Shown: positions 55,872 through 63,955, counted from the stretch's first letter. The stretch is 64,000 nt of DNA from Pseudomonadota bacterium (GCA_023433445.1 JAEZCS010000058.1:6010-70009); one strand, 5' to 3'. The notes: generated by a model from the letters alone, not told the origin. Numbers and translations are program-made.

Positions 55872-55892
55872 TGGCCCGTCCCTGACGGGCCA
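55872..55892 (+). terminator. Perfect nine-base-stem hairpin after the second curlin gene
   Basis: TGGCCCGTC / GACGGGCCA with a three-base loop, four bases after the stop codon. No T-run. Together with the hairpin at 54832 it marks the boundaries between curlin genes. Confidence 0.5.
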
Positions 55893-55926
55893 GCTCATCC
55901 ACCCGCTACGGGCTCAGGAGTAGAAA

Positions 55927-57276
55927 ATGCGCATCAGGAACAATCTCTGGCTGCTCGGCGCGGGTGTTTCCTTGAGCCTGTCGCTGGCTACCCAAGCCGC
56001 CGCCCAGACCATAACCGCAGGCGACGGCATCCTCGTCACCGACATCCAGATCGCAGATACGCCGCAAAGCTTCATCCAGGATCAGGTCTTCGCCAACGCG
56101 CTCGGCAAGTCGCAGGATGCCGGGCTCGTCAGCGATAATGCGCCCGACCGCAGCGACGTGCGCGGCTTCAACAAGGGCGATGTGCGCGGTGCCATCATCT
56201 CGGCCTTCAACTCCAGCGCCTCCTCGATCATCGGCAGCTTCAATCTCGATCAGGTGCCAGGGCTCCAGTTCACCACCTTGGGCAACAAGGCGGCGGTCGA
56301 GCAGGACGGCCTGCGCAACCTTGCCAATATCAACCAGGCTGCGGGTAATGCAGGCTGGTCCGTCGTCAACCAGGCGGGCGAGGACAATGCGGCCCTCATT
56401 GAACAGGCCGACACCCGCGCGCCGGGTCAGCGTTCGCTCAACCGTGCCTATGTCGGGCAGGTCGGATCGGCGATCGGCTCGGGCAGCCTGCGCTATTCCA
56501 ACTATGGCCGCATCCAGCAAACCCACCGCAGCTTCGACCTGTCGGCAGGCGCATTCAGCGGCAACAATCTCGCCAACAATGCGACCATTCAGCAAGGCGG
56601 TTTCCGCGACGTCACGTTGCGCGAGGTGCCGGTCCAGTTCAACGCCGTCGCCGCGCGCAACGACGCCTTGATCGAGCAGGAGGGCGCCGAAAATGACGCG
56701 GTAATTCAGCAGGGCGCGGAAAGCCCCAATACCTTCGCCTTTGAAGTCGGCGACACGATCGGCCGCAACAATCGCGCCATCGTCAGACAGATCGGCTTCG
56801 GCAACCGAGGCGTCATTCTTCAGGAGGACGACGCCAACGCCATCACCCATCAGTATGGCTCCGACAATCTCGCCTTCGTCCGGCAGGATGGCGACGTCGT
56901 CGATGGCGGCCAATATAGCCTGATCGAACAAGGCCGCCTGGAAAATGGCGATGTGTCGTCCAACTTCGCGTCGGTGTTCCAGCGGGGCATCCTGCAGGAA
57001 TCGACGATCCGCCAGAACAGCAACGGCAACGACGCCCATGTCTACCAGACAGCCGAGTCCGGCTATGCCCGGTCGACGATCGAGCAGGGCGGCGGCAACG
57101 GCAATTATGCCAGCGTGCTGCAAAGCGCTGTCGCTGGCACTGTCGACATGGCGGTCGTCAGCCTTATTTCCCAAACCGGCGCCAGCAATGAAGCCTTCGT
57201 GTCGCAACGAACCGCCGGAAGCATCAGCACGGTCGCCCAGAATGGCGATCGCAATTTTGCGCAGGTCCGCCAATAG
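55927..57276 (+). CDS. Curlin-repeat protein, third structural subunit
   Basis: A protein of 449 residues. After the signal (TQAAAQ) comes a non-repetitive region of about 100 residues (GDGILVTDIQIADTPQSFIQ). Curlin-like repeats then occur at intervals (KAAVEQDGLRNLANINQAAG, NDALIEQEGAENDAVIQQGA, STIRQNSNGNDAHVYQ, STVAQNGDRNFAQVRQ). The unusual N-terminal region could dock on CsgG/CsgF or on the other subunits, perhaps as a surface anchor or nucleator. SD CAGGAGTAGAAA. It ends in VRQ like the other subunits. Confidence 0.8.
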   Translation: MRIRNNLWLLGAGVSLSLSLATQAAAQTITAGDGILVTDIQIADTPQSFIQDQVFANALGKSQDAGLVSDNAPDRSDVRGFNKGDVRGAIISAFNSSASSIIGSFNLDQVPGLQFTTLGNKAAVEQDGLRNLANINQAAGNAGWSVVNQAGEDNAALIEQADTRAPGQRSLNRAYVGQVGSAIGSGSLRYSNYGRIQQTHRSFDLSAGAFSGNNLANNATIQQGGFRDVTLREVPVQFNAVAARNDALIEQEGAENDAVIQQGAESPNTFAFEVGDTIGRNNRAIVRQIGFGNRGVILQEDDANAITHQYGSDNLAFVRQDGDVVDGGQYSLIEQGRLENGDVSSNFASVFQRGILQESTIRQNSNGNDAHVYQTAESGYARSTIEQGGGNGNYASVLQSAVAGTVDMAVVSLISQTGASNEAFVSQRTAGSISTVAQNGDRNFAQVRQ

Positions 57277-57317
57277 ACTATAATGACCTGCGCACTTTCC
57301 CTCGACCGTTCAGCGAG

Positions 57318-58016
57318 ATGCCCATGCGAACCTTTCTGGCCCTGACGGCCCTGCTGGCCGGCCTATCACCGGCGCTTGCCCAGCGCAGCGACCTGGCTGT
57401 GGAACAATTGCCGGCGCGGTCGCCGGGTAGGGCTGTGCCGCAGGTCGGGGAGACAGGCGCGCGCGAGGCGGCCGGGCAGATATCCAGCAGCGCCAGCCAG
57501 GCGCCTGCGCTTCAGGGGCAGCTTTCTTCCCCCCGCACGGGCGGCGAGCCCGCGCTGCGGCAGATTGCGCCTCGCGTCGTCGGATCAGCCCCGACCTCGC
57601 AGCTCGCTGACCGCAATGTCAGCCCCCGGATCAACGCGCTTCCCCCCGGCCTGGTCGATGCCTGCGCGCGCGCCGCCGAAGGCAAGGGAGAGCCGCCCAA
57701 GGGCATCGATTGCACCACCGTGATAGAGGCCGCGCCGCCGCCGCCGCCAATGTCCGCGGAGGAAGCTCTGCTCACCAGTGACGAAGAGCGTACGGCCCAG
57801 CGCACCGCGAGCGGTCAGCAGGCGCGCGGACGGGCCCCCGACGCCGCTGAAGTCGCGCGCCGCCTCAGCTCGGGCGACGTTTCCAACTCCCCGGTGGCGC
57901 AGGCAGTCGCAGCCGAAGCGGCCGCCAACACGCTCGCCAACTCTCGGCCGGCGGGCAATGGCCAGCCCGTCATCGTGCCCGGCGGCGGCACGGTCATCGT
58001 GCCGAGGGGAAATTGA
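57318..58016 (+). CDS. Secreted protein of the curli cluster, unknown
   Basis: A protein of 232 residues with a signal peptide (MRTFLALTALLAGLSPALAQ); the ATGs at 57318 and 57324 are both possible. The mature part is rich in Pro, Ala, Gly and Arg and looks largely disordered. It contains two cysteines (DACARAAEGKGEPPKGIDC) that could form a small disulfide loop. The end is glycine/valine-rich (VIVPGGGTVIVPRGN). No family recognised. It lies between the third curlin gene and the csgH-like gene and stops just before that gene starts, so it should be part of the same system. Confidence 0.6.
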   Translation: MPMRTFLALTALLAGLSPALAQRSDLAVEQLPARSPGRAVPQVGETGAREAAGQISSSASQAPALQGQLSSPRTGGEPALRQIAPRVVGSAPTSQLADRNVSPRINALPPGLVDACARAAEGKGEPPKGIDCTTVIEAAPPPPPMSAEEALLTSDEERTAQRTASGQQARGRAPDAAEVARRLSSGDVSNSPVAQAVAAEAAANTLANSRPAGNGQPVIVPGGGTVIVPRGN

Positions 58017-58018
58017 TC

Positions 58019-58381
58019 ATGATCCGCCGCGTTTTCCTTTTATTGACCGGATGCCTGATGATCGCTCCTGCGCACGCTGCCGAACCAGAGCTGAAAGCCA
58101 GCATCCTGGTCGAGGACGCGCCCAATGCCAGCAAGCAGTTCGTCGCCTATGTGACGACGCAGAAGCCCTTTGAGGGACGCTATGAACTGATCGGCGAAAA
58201 GAAGGGCGTGGCCGGCAACGCCCGCGTCAAGCAGGCGGGCGCGGTGAAGGCTGCTCCCCGTCAGAATGTGCGACTGTCGCATCTCGCATTCGGCGCGATT
58301 GCCGCCGACGATCATTATTCGGTGCTGTTGAAGATTTATCGCGGCAATGAACTGGTAGCCCAAGACCAGATAGTCAAATAG
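58019..58381 (+). CDS. csgH: CsgH-like curli chaperone/inhibitor
   Basis: A protein of 120 residues with a signal peptide (cleavage after AHA). The mature ~95 residues are an all-beta domain: KASILVEDAPNASKQFVAYV, GRYELIGEKKGVAGNARVKQ, VRLSHLAFGAI and YSVLLKIYRGNELVAQ. Size and strand pattern match CsgH, the alphaproteobacterial counterpart of CsgC that prevents curlin aggregating in the periplasm. Its RVKQAG segment matches the position of the CsgH SQSG-type motif only loosely. ATG at 58019 follows the upstream stop by two bases. Confidence 0.72.
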   Translation: MIRRVFLLLTGCLMIAPAHAAEPELKASILVEDAPNASKQFVAYVTTQKPFEGRYELIGEKKGVAGNARVKQAGAVKAAPRQNVRLSHLAFGAIAADDHYSVLLKIYRGNELVAQDQIVK

Positions 58382-58473
58382 TCCCAAAAAGGGACATTGC
58401 CCGACAGTAAATCGCGCTAACGATATTTTCATCCTGCATTTTTAGTCTGTTCCCGGGGACTGCCGGAGGACAA

Positions 58474-59163
58474 ATGATGCAGATTAGTTTTATTGGTAAA
58501 AAGCCCCTTGCGGTCTGGGGCGCTATGGCGGTTCTTGCTGCATCTTCTTCTGCTTTCGCGACGCAATCTGATGTCCTGATCGAACAGATTGGAGAAACCC
58601 CGGCATGGGCCGCGCCGATGAGGCAGATCGTATCGCCATCCGCTGGCAGCGCATTCGTTGCGCAGGCACAGTTGAAGCAGGGGCCGGCCATAGGAACGTT
58701 CCAAGCCAATCCGGGCGGCTATTCGCTTGCGCAGGCGGCCAGCACCGAGCAGCTTTCGCAGCAGCTCGCCTCGACCGGGGCGCCTGTGGAGCTGGCTTTC
58801 CTGGGCTTTGCGCTTGATCTTGGCAGCTATGCGCGCAGCGGTTCGGGCACCTTGGTGACGGAAGACGCTAGTGGCAATGTCTGGCAGCAGGAATGGCGTG
58901 GCGACGACAATCGCCAGTTCGCGTCACAGGAAGGCACCGGCAACCGCGCCATCCAGCAGCAGAACGGGATGGCGAACCTTGCCGTCCTGATCCAGCGCGG
59001 CAATGGCAATGTTGGTGAAATCCTGCAATCTTCCAATGAGAGCGTAGCGACACTGCTGCAAAGTGGCGATCGCAATATGGCTTCGATCCTGCAGGGCACG
59101 GCAAGCAGCTTCGCCACCGTGTCGCAGACCGGCGTCGCCAATATCGTGGCAATCCGCCAGTAA
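58474..59163 (+). CDS. Curlin-repeat protein, possible minor subunit or nucleator
   Basis: A protein of 229 residues, signal peptide at 1-29 (cleavage around AFA). About 100 residues without repeats follow. The C-terminal half then has about four curlin repeats (REWRGDDNRQ-type: QQEWRGDDNRQFASQ, then RAIQQQNGMANLAVLIQRGN, LLQSGDRNMASILQ, VSQTGVANIVAIRQ). The short repeat array and extra N-terminal domain suggest a CsgB-like nucleator, not a bulk subunit. SD GGAGGACAA at the double ATG. It is separated from the csgH-like gene by 92 bases. Confidence 0.75.
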   Translation: MMQISFIGKKPLAVWGAMAVLAASSSAFATQSDVLIEQIGETPAWAAPMRQIVSPSAGSAFVAQAQLKQGPAIGTFQANPGGYSLAQAASTEQLSQQLASTGAPVELAFLGFALDLGSYARSGSGTLVTEDASGNVWQQEWRGDDNRQFASQEGTGNRAIQQQNGMANLAVLIQRGNGNVGEILQSSNESVATLLQSGDRNMASILQGTASSFATVSQTGVANIVAIRQ

Positions 59164-59409
59164 TTCGAGCTCATCCATCCCTCCAGCAGCGGCTCAGGTG
59201 TCACAGTCCATGGACGAAGGCGCCTGAACCTGCCGCTCTGGGGAGAAGATAATTTCTGATTTATTTTAGGAATCAGCGCTTCGCTATCAGTTACCACGCA
59301 TTTTTTCGGCAATAACGCGTACTTTCAAAAGAAAAACGATATTGCTAATCTTTTCTCTACCCCATAGTGAAGTTCAGCCATTTCTGGCGACGCAGATATT
59401 GGGGTAGGA

Positions 59410-59979
59410 ATGCTGCGAGCCGATCTTGAGCCGATCCATGCGCTAGCGCTGGAATGGCTTTCCCTGGATTTCAGAGGCCGGTTGATCATCGATCCGTTGT
59501 GGCGGATCCATTGGTGGAACGACGCGGCCAAACGCGCGGTCGGGGCAAGCGGCATCCTACGTGAGCAGGGTCGCCAGTTGATCGTCGATGCACCCTTGGA
59601 CAGCAAGTTTTCCACGTTCCTCTCGACTCTCAGAACGAAGGCCGCAATCGAGACATTGACGCTCAAGGATGGCGACGGCCATTTCCTCATGCTTGGCCAT
59701 CATGATCCGGCAACAGATCTATTCTGCCTGGAGGTCCGCTCATCCCATGCTCAGGACCGTTCGATATTCGGGGATTTCCGTAGCATCTATGGCCTGACAG
59801 AAAGCGAAGGCTATGCTGCGCGCGCCTTGTTGGGCGGTCAGACCGTGACCGAGATCGCGCAGGACCGGAATGTAGCTCTCGATACAGTGCGCACTCAGGT
59901 CCGCAAATTGTACGGCAAGATCGGCGTACGATCGCGCGAGAAATTCTTCAAACTGCTCCTGCCGTTCCGGATCGATTAG
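59410..59979 (+). CDS. LuxR-type transcription regulator, probable curli regulator
   Basis: A protein of 189 residues. Residues 1-115 resemble a PAS-like fold (IIDPLWRIHWWNDAAKRAV and FLMLGHHDPATDLFCLEVR). Residues 127-183 are a LuxR helix-turn-helix (LTESEGYAARALLGGQTVTE, IAQDRNVALDTVRTQVRKLY, KIGVRS). No receiver domain with a phospho-Asp is seen, so a ligand rather than phosphorylation may control it. It follows the curlin genes by 246 bases and could play the role of CsgD. SD GGGGTAGGA. Confidence 0.75.
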   Translation: MLRADLEPIHALALEWLSLDFRGRLIIDPLWRIHWWNDAAKRAVGASGILREQGRQLIVDAPLDSKFSTFLSTLRTKAAIETLTLKDGDGHFLMLGHHDPATDLFCLEVRSSHAQDRSIFGDFRSIYGLTESEGYAARALLGGQTVTEIAQDRNVALDTVRTQVRKLYGKIGVRSREKFFKLLLPFRID

Positions 59980-60196
59980 TCGGGAGTGGTAAGCTGGCGG
60001 CCAAAGATCGCCTATGCAGCGCGGAATTGGTCGCTGTCGAAGGGGCCGCATCAGGCGAACTTCTGGAAAAGCTCGCGACCTATGGAACGCTTGCACGCTG
60101 GATGACCCGCGACATTTCGCCAGCCAGCTAAGCGTCCCTGCACCACGCGGGTGTTGACCTGACCATCGTAACGTCAGCGACGGTCAGGTCTGCACA
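59980..60196. other. Space without a recognised gene
   Basis: A short open stretch ends with ...LLEKLATYGTLARWMTRD and a TAA at 60129, but no start or family is recognised. It may be the 3' scar of a lost gene. Confidence 0.3.
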
Positions 60197-61159
60197 TCAC
60201 GCCTCCTGGATCGCCGACAAACGCCAGGGGTTACGGGCGTCCCTTACGAAGGTCCAAAGCTCGGTCGTCACGCTTGGCTGATGCGGATCGCCGGAAATTA
60301 CCTCGCCGCTGTTCCGATCACGCATGATGTCGATGCTTTGATAGCGCATCGCTATGGTCGCATAATCTGAGCCATCTTCGCTCCAGGCCTCTGCGACTTC
60401 GGCATCAAGCAGCTCGGTTGCGGACACCTCGTTTCGCTGGCCCTTGGTGGCGTTCTGGCTCAGTTCCTCGGCGAGGTAGGACATGATTTCCGGCGTGGTG
60501 TAGGCGCGCAGCTGGGCATAATCCTCACGCCCAAACGCATCCTGCACATCCGTCAGCAGGCGTTCGAAGCTCTGCTGGTCCTCCCTCGTGATCGCGATCT
60601 CGTGGGTTTGGGGTTCGACCGGACGGACGGGGAAGGTCGACGCCGAAAACGGCTGTTGCGGCGCGCCAGTGAAAGCATTTGCCGAATATTGGGAAGAAGC
60701 CGGTATCCCGGCAGGTGCCAATTGGGAGCGGCGACGGAATATTTTGAGCCCGAACCAGACAAGCCCGCCTATCAGGGCGATTTGCAGCAAAGCCATCAGC
60801 ATCCCGCTGCCAGCCAACCCGCCGAAGCCGTTGCCGAGCAGCATCCCGATAAGACCGCCCATGACGAGGCCGCCGATCAAGCCTTTCGCCATATTGCCGA
60901 ACCTGTTCGGGCTGTTCGCGGCCCCCGGACGAGCGGCCGCAGCATTCGCCTGCCCAGGAGCAGGCTTATCGGTCATGGTCCGCTGTACTGGCGCCGCCTG
61001 ATTAGGCGCGGTCTTCGTCACCGGCGGGGCGATTGCAGTTCGCGAACCTCTGCTACCGGCGCTGCCGCCGCGCCGTGCATCGGCGGGGCTTGCGATCATG
61101 ACGGCGACTGCCAGGCTCATGGCGAGCGCGCCGGCGGTGCGAAACTTAGTTCCAATCAT
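60197..61159 (-). CDS. Tim44-like domain protein
   Basis: A protein of 320 residues: signal or membrane start (MAVAVMIASPADA-like, about 8-28), a low-complexity Ala/Pro linker, two glycine-rich membrane segments (about 88-115 and 118-138) and a C-terminal Tim44/MBA1 domain (about 190-320: FERLLTDVQDAFGREDYAQL, DYATIAMRYQSIDIM, ELWTFVRDARNPWRLSAIQE). Members bind membranes or ribosomes in other settings; the bacterial role is not settled. SD AAGGATTTCCG at ATG 61159. Confidence 0.85.
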   Translation of the reverse strand: MIGTKFRTAGALAMSLAVAVMIASPADARRGGSAGSRGSRTAIAPPVTKTAPNQAAPVQRTMTDKPAPGQANAAAARPGAANSPNRFGNMAKGLIGGLVMGGLIGMLLGNGFGGLAGSGMLMALLQIALIGGLVWFGLKIFRRRSQLAPAGIPASSQYSANAFTGAPQQPFSASTFPVRPVEPQTHEIAITREDQQSFERLLTDVQDAFGREDYAQLRAYTTPEIMSYLAEELSQNATKGQRNEVSATELLDAEVAEAWSEDGSDYATIAMRYQSIDIMRDRNSGEVISGDPHQPSVTTELWTFVRDARNPWRLSAIQEA

Positions 61160-61803
61160 CGGAAATCCTTTTGGCCGTTAGCCGAGTTTCTCAGGTGCGG
61201 GACCGATGAGGACGCTTGCCGTTTTGCGATCGGCGAGGCTCCCAAGCTGAGCAACGACAAAAAGATCGCGGTTTTCGGGCATCACATGAGCCTCCTCGTT
61301 TCCAGTCCAGACAACGAGCGGCTTTGAGTGATCGGGCACTATATTAATCGACCAGCATCGAGCACGCTCGATGCGGTCCGACATCACGATCGCTGTTCAC
61401 GCAATCGCCAGAGGGGCCCGGCCCGCATATGTGCAGGATATGCACGCCGTCCTTCAAAAGCAACAGGCGCAGTTACAGAGTCTGCTTTAGGAAAGAACAA
61501 CGGCATGCCTATTCCAGTGCGCCTTGGAAGCCGTGCATGAATGGCATTCGATGCTGTCGCAGCAGGATGTCATATGCGCCACCTTGGATATGCGGATCGT
61601 GAGATATTGATTTAATAACGACATGGATATCTGGGTAGCTATCTAATAGCTACCTGCGGTTACTATTTAGATATCCTTTAGGCAGATGCGATTTTCCAAC
61701 CTCGAGTTCATGGCTGCAAGGCTAACCCCATCCATTAGATTAGCGCTAGGATGAATACCGCTTGCGCAGGCAAGGATGCCCCGCTATTGGCCGCCTCCAG
61801 TGT
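61160..61803. other. Intergenic region before tRNA-Val
   Basis: No convincing gene. A 39-codon frame at 61371-61490 (MRSDITIAVHAIARGARPAY, ending LQKQQAQLQSLL) lacks a ribosome site and could be the tail of a lost gene. The only clear structure is the repeat array at 61625-61676. The tRNA-Val promoter should lie just before 61804. Confidence 0.4.
61625..61676. repeat. Intergenic array with GGTAGCTATC, AATAGCTACC and GATATCC
   Basis: GGATATCT, GGTAGCTATC, TAATAGCTACC and AGATATCC within 52 bases. It is the most distant member of the parA unit family, about 34 kb from the operon, 130 bases before tRNA-Val. Confidence 0.6.
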
Positions 61804-61878
61804 GGGCGTGTAGCTCAGTGGTAGAGCACTGTGTTGACATCGCAGGGGTCGCAAGTTCAATCCTTGCCACGCCCACCA
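61804..61878 (+). tRNA. tRNA-Val (anticodon GAC)
   Basis: Acceptor GGGCGTG / CACGCCC, D-arm GCTCAGTGGTAGAGC, anticodon stem CTGTG / CGCAG with loop TTGACAT (anticodon GAC), T-arm GCAAG TTCAATC CTTGC, and an encoded CCA end. All four stems close. Confidence 0.95.
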
Positions 61879-61884
61879 TCGAAA

Positions 61885-61915
61885 ACCCCGCAACCGGCTA
61901 GGTTTGCGGGGTTTT
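61885..61915 (+). terminator. Rho-independent terminator after tRNA-Val
   Basis: AACCCCGCAA / TTGCGGGGTT with a ten-base loop and a following TTT, seven bases after the tRNA end. Confidence 0.85.
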
Positions 61916-61966
61916 TGCGTCTGTTAGCTTGGCACATCTCGGCAAAGTCTCCACAAGACAAACTGA

Positions 61967-62076
61967 AGCGGAATTCCGCTCATTAGTTCTATATGAGCGG
62001 AATTCCGCTTGATTTCCTGATGATTATTTTATAGCGATATACGGCAATATAATCCCTTGTTAGGGCGGAATTCCGC
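61967..62076. promoter_or_regulatory. Three identical palindromic operators of the hipBA operon
   Basis: AGCGGAATTCCGCT occurs at 61967-61980 and 61996-62009, and the core GCGGAATTCCGC again at 62065-62076, touching the hipB ATG and covering its ribosome site. Centres are 29 and 68 bases apart. A promoter probably lies between the second and third copies (TTGATT near 62009, TATAGC near 62030). This looks like autorepression by HipB, with HipA as co-repressor. Confidence 0.8.
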
Positions 62077-62424
62077 ATGCGGAAGGATATATTTCTCCTG
62101 TTGGGCGATCAATTGCGCTGCTGGCGCGAGCGGCGCTCGATGAGCCAACTGGGTTTGGCGCAGCGGCTTGGTCGCGATCGCGCACGCATCTCTGAGCTGG
62201 AACGTGATCTGATCGGCGGACGCCAAGGCCGCGACCGCCTGACCCTATTCGCCGAAATCTGCGATGCGCTCGATCTGGTGCCCCTCTTGGTGCCAGGCCC
62301 TCAAGCCAGCGCCATTCGTGACCAGGTCGAAGGCACGCGGGGCATCGACTTCAATCAACCGGTGCGCTCGACGTTCGACGAGCTGTTCGTCGATCTTGGT
62401 GAGGACGAAGAGGAGGATCGCTAG
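62077..62424 (+). CDS. hipB: HipB-like HTH antitoxin/repressor
   Basis: A protein of 115 residues. An Xre helix-turn-helix lies at about 14-65 (LRCWRERRSMSQLGLAQRLG, RDRARISELERDLIGG). The C-terminal part is acidic (DELFVDLGEDEEEDR) and could contact HipA. It ends one base before the hipA ATG, so expression is coupled. The third operator overlaps its own ribosome site. Confidence 0.88.
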   Translation: MRKDIFLLLGDQLRCWRERRSMSQLGLAQRLGRDRARISELERDLIGGRQGRDRLTLFAEICDALDLVPLLVPGPQASAIRDQVEGTRGIDFNQPVRSTFDELFVDLGEDEEEDR

Positions 62425-63720
62425 ATGGCGAAGGCTCCCGCGATCCTTGGTGTTCACCTGCTCGATGCAAAGCTTGGGCCAGTGAAGATCGGGACGCTTA
62501 CGCGCGATACCGATGGCGCAGTCGCTTTCACAGTATCCGAAGCCTATATGCGCGACGCGGCGCGACCGACACTCAGCCTTGGCTGGCATGATCCCACGTC
62601 TGACACAGTCACCCGCGATCGGCTTGCCGCCCGTGGCGATAAGATCGGCTTGCACGGCTCGATCCCGCCCTGGTTCGCCGGACTGCTTCCCGAAGGCGCG
62701 CTTCGCGAGCTGGTGCTCACCGAAATGGGGCCCGGGGATCATGACCAGTTCGACGTGCTCGCCCGGCTTGGCGCCGACCTTCCCGGCGCCGTGCTGGTAA
62801 CGGCCGAGACCGACGCACCAGCCTCCGCCGGTCCTCTTGATCTGATGTCGATAAGAGGCTTCCGAGCGGCCGAACCCAAGGGGGTGATCAAATTCTCCCT
62901 CGCCGGAGTCCAGCTCAAATTCACGGCCAATATCGACGGGGAACGGCTTACGCTCCCCGCCCGGGGCGACACGGGCCGCTGCATCATCAAGGTAGCGAGC
63001 GATACCTATCGCGGACTTCCGGAAGCCGAGCATGGCGCAATGACGCTGGCAGCCAAGATCGGAGTCGAAACAGCGACTTGCCGGCTCATGCCACGTGCCG
63101 CTGTCGCGGGCGTGCCCGACGAGATGCTCGCGCACGGCGAGCGGGTATTGGTCGTCGATCGGTTCGATCGCGCAGCCGACGACACGCGCATTCACATCGA
63201 GGATGCCGGGCAGGTCATCGGGGCAATCGGGGATCGCAAATATACCATGGCAACCACCGAAACCGTCATCAACATGATAAGCCGCTTCAGTACCGACCGG
63301 CGCGCCGACATCCTTGAGGCAATCCGCCGCATTGTCGCCGATGTACTGATCGGCAACGGCGACAATCATCTCAAAAACTGGTCGTTCCGTTTTCCCGAAC
63401 CAGGACAGGTCCGCTTGTCGCCAGCCTACGACATTGTCCCGACTGTTCTTTTTCAGCCGCGCGACACGCTCGCCCTTCGGCTTGTGGGCACCCACAGCTT
63501 CGATACTGTCAACCTTCGCCGGTTCGAACGAGTGGCGAGCTTTCTCCGGGTGGACCCCAGATGGATCGTTCGCGAGGTCAAGGCGACGGTGGAACGCGCT
63601 TTGGATATCTGGCCCGCCGCGGCGGCCGATCTTCTGGGCGAGCGGTGGTCGGCCATGCTGCTCGCGCGGCTCAACACACTGGCCCTGGTTCAAGAAGTGC
63701 GAGGTTTGGCTAAAACCTGA
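62425..63720 (+). CDS. hipA: HipA-like serine/threonine kinase toxin
   Basis: A kinase of 431 residues, normal HipA length. N-subdomain 1 is followed by the glycine-rich FSLAGVQLKF (157-166, phosphate loop region), the ATP lysine in RCIIKV (K189), the catalytic GNGDNHLKNWSF (310-321) and the metal-binding YDIVPT (335-340). The key residues appear intact. Known HipA proteins phosphorylate glutamyl-tRNA synthetase and slow growth; the target here is unknown. Start at ATG 62425 directly after the hipB stop. Confidence 0.93.
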   Translation: MAKAPAILGVHLLDAKLGPVKIGTLTRDTDGAVAFTVSEAYMRDAARPTLSLGWHDPTSDTVTRDRLAARGDKIGLHGSIPPWFAGLLPEGALRELVLTEMGPGDHDQFDVLARLGADLPGAVLVTAETDAPASAGPLDLMSIRGFRAAEPKGVIKFSLAGVQLKFTANIDGERLTLPARGDTGRCIIKVASDTYRGLPEAEHGAMTLAAKIGVETATCRLMPRAAVAGVPDEMLAHGERVLVVDRFDRAADDTRIHIEDAGQVIGAIGDRKYTMATTETVINMISRFSTDRRADILEAIRRIVADVLIGNGDNHLKNWSFRFPEPGQVRLSPAYDIVPTVLFQPRDTLALRLVGTHSFDTVNLRRFERVASFLRVDPRWIVREVKATVERALDIWPAAAADLLGERWSAMLLARLNTLALVQEVRGLAKT

Positions 63721-63881
63721 CTAAACCGATCGGCCAAAATGATCATGGCGGGTGCATTCGACAGCTACACGCCTTGTCGCCGATCCCCGGCGGCAGCTTC
63801 AGCAATCGTGAAACAACCAGCGTCGCAGCGACTTGACGATGAAGGCGAAAAGCTGTCGGGATTGGAAACCCGAATTCAGAC

Positions 63882-63955
63882 TGGAGCGGGTAGCGGGGAT
63901 CGAACCCGCATCACAAGCTTGGAAGGCTAGTGCTCTACCATTGAGCTATACCCGC
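63882..63955 (-). tRNA. tRNA-Gly (anticodon TCC)
   Basis: Read on the minus strand: acceptor GCGGGTA / TACCCGC, D-arm GCTCAATGGTAGAGC, anticodon loop CTTCCAA (anticodon TCC), T-arm GCGGG TTCGATC CCCGC and encoded CCA at 63882-63884. It runs against hipA. Confidence 0.95.

Noticed and set aside
55906..57273. 455-codon frame opposite the third curlin gene, and a 378-codon frame opposite the large curlin gene (52726-53862)
   Set aside because: Repetitive sequence keeps the opposite frames open. The encoded repeats mirror the curlin repeats and have no signal peptide.
61371..61490. 39-codon ORF before tRNA-Val
   Set aside because: No ribosome site and no recognised family; kept only as a remark in the intergenic entry.
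62245..63693. 482-codon frame opposite hipA
   Set aside because: Antisense to an intact hipA with all kinase motifs.
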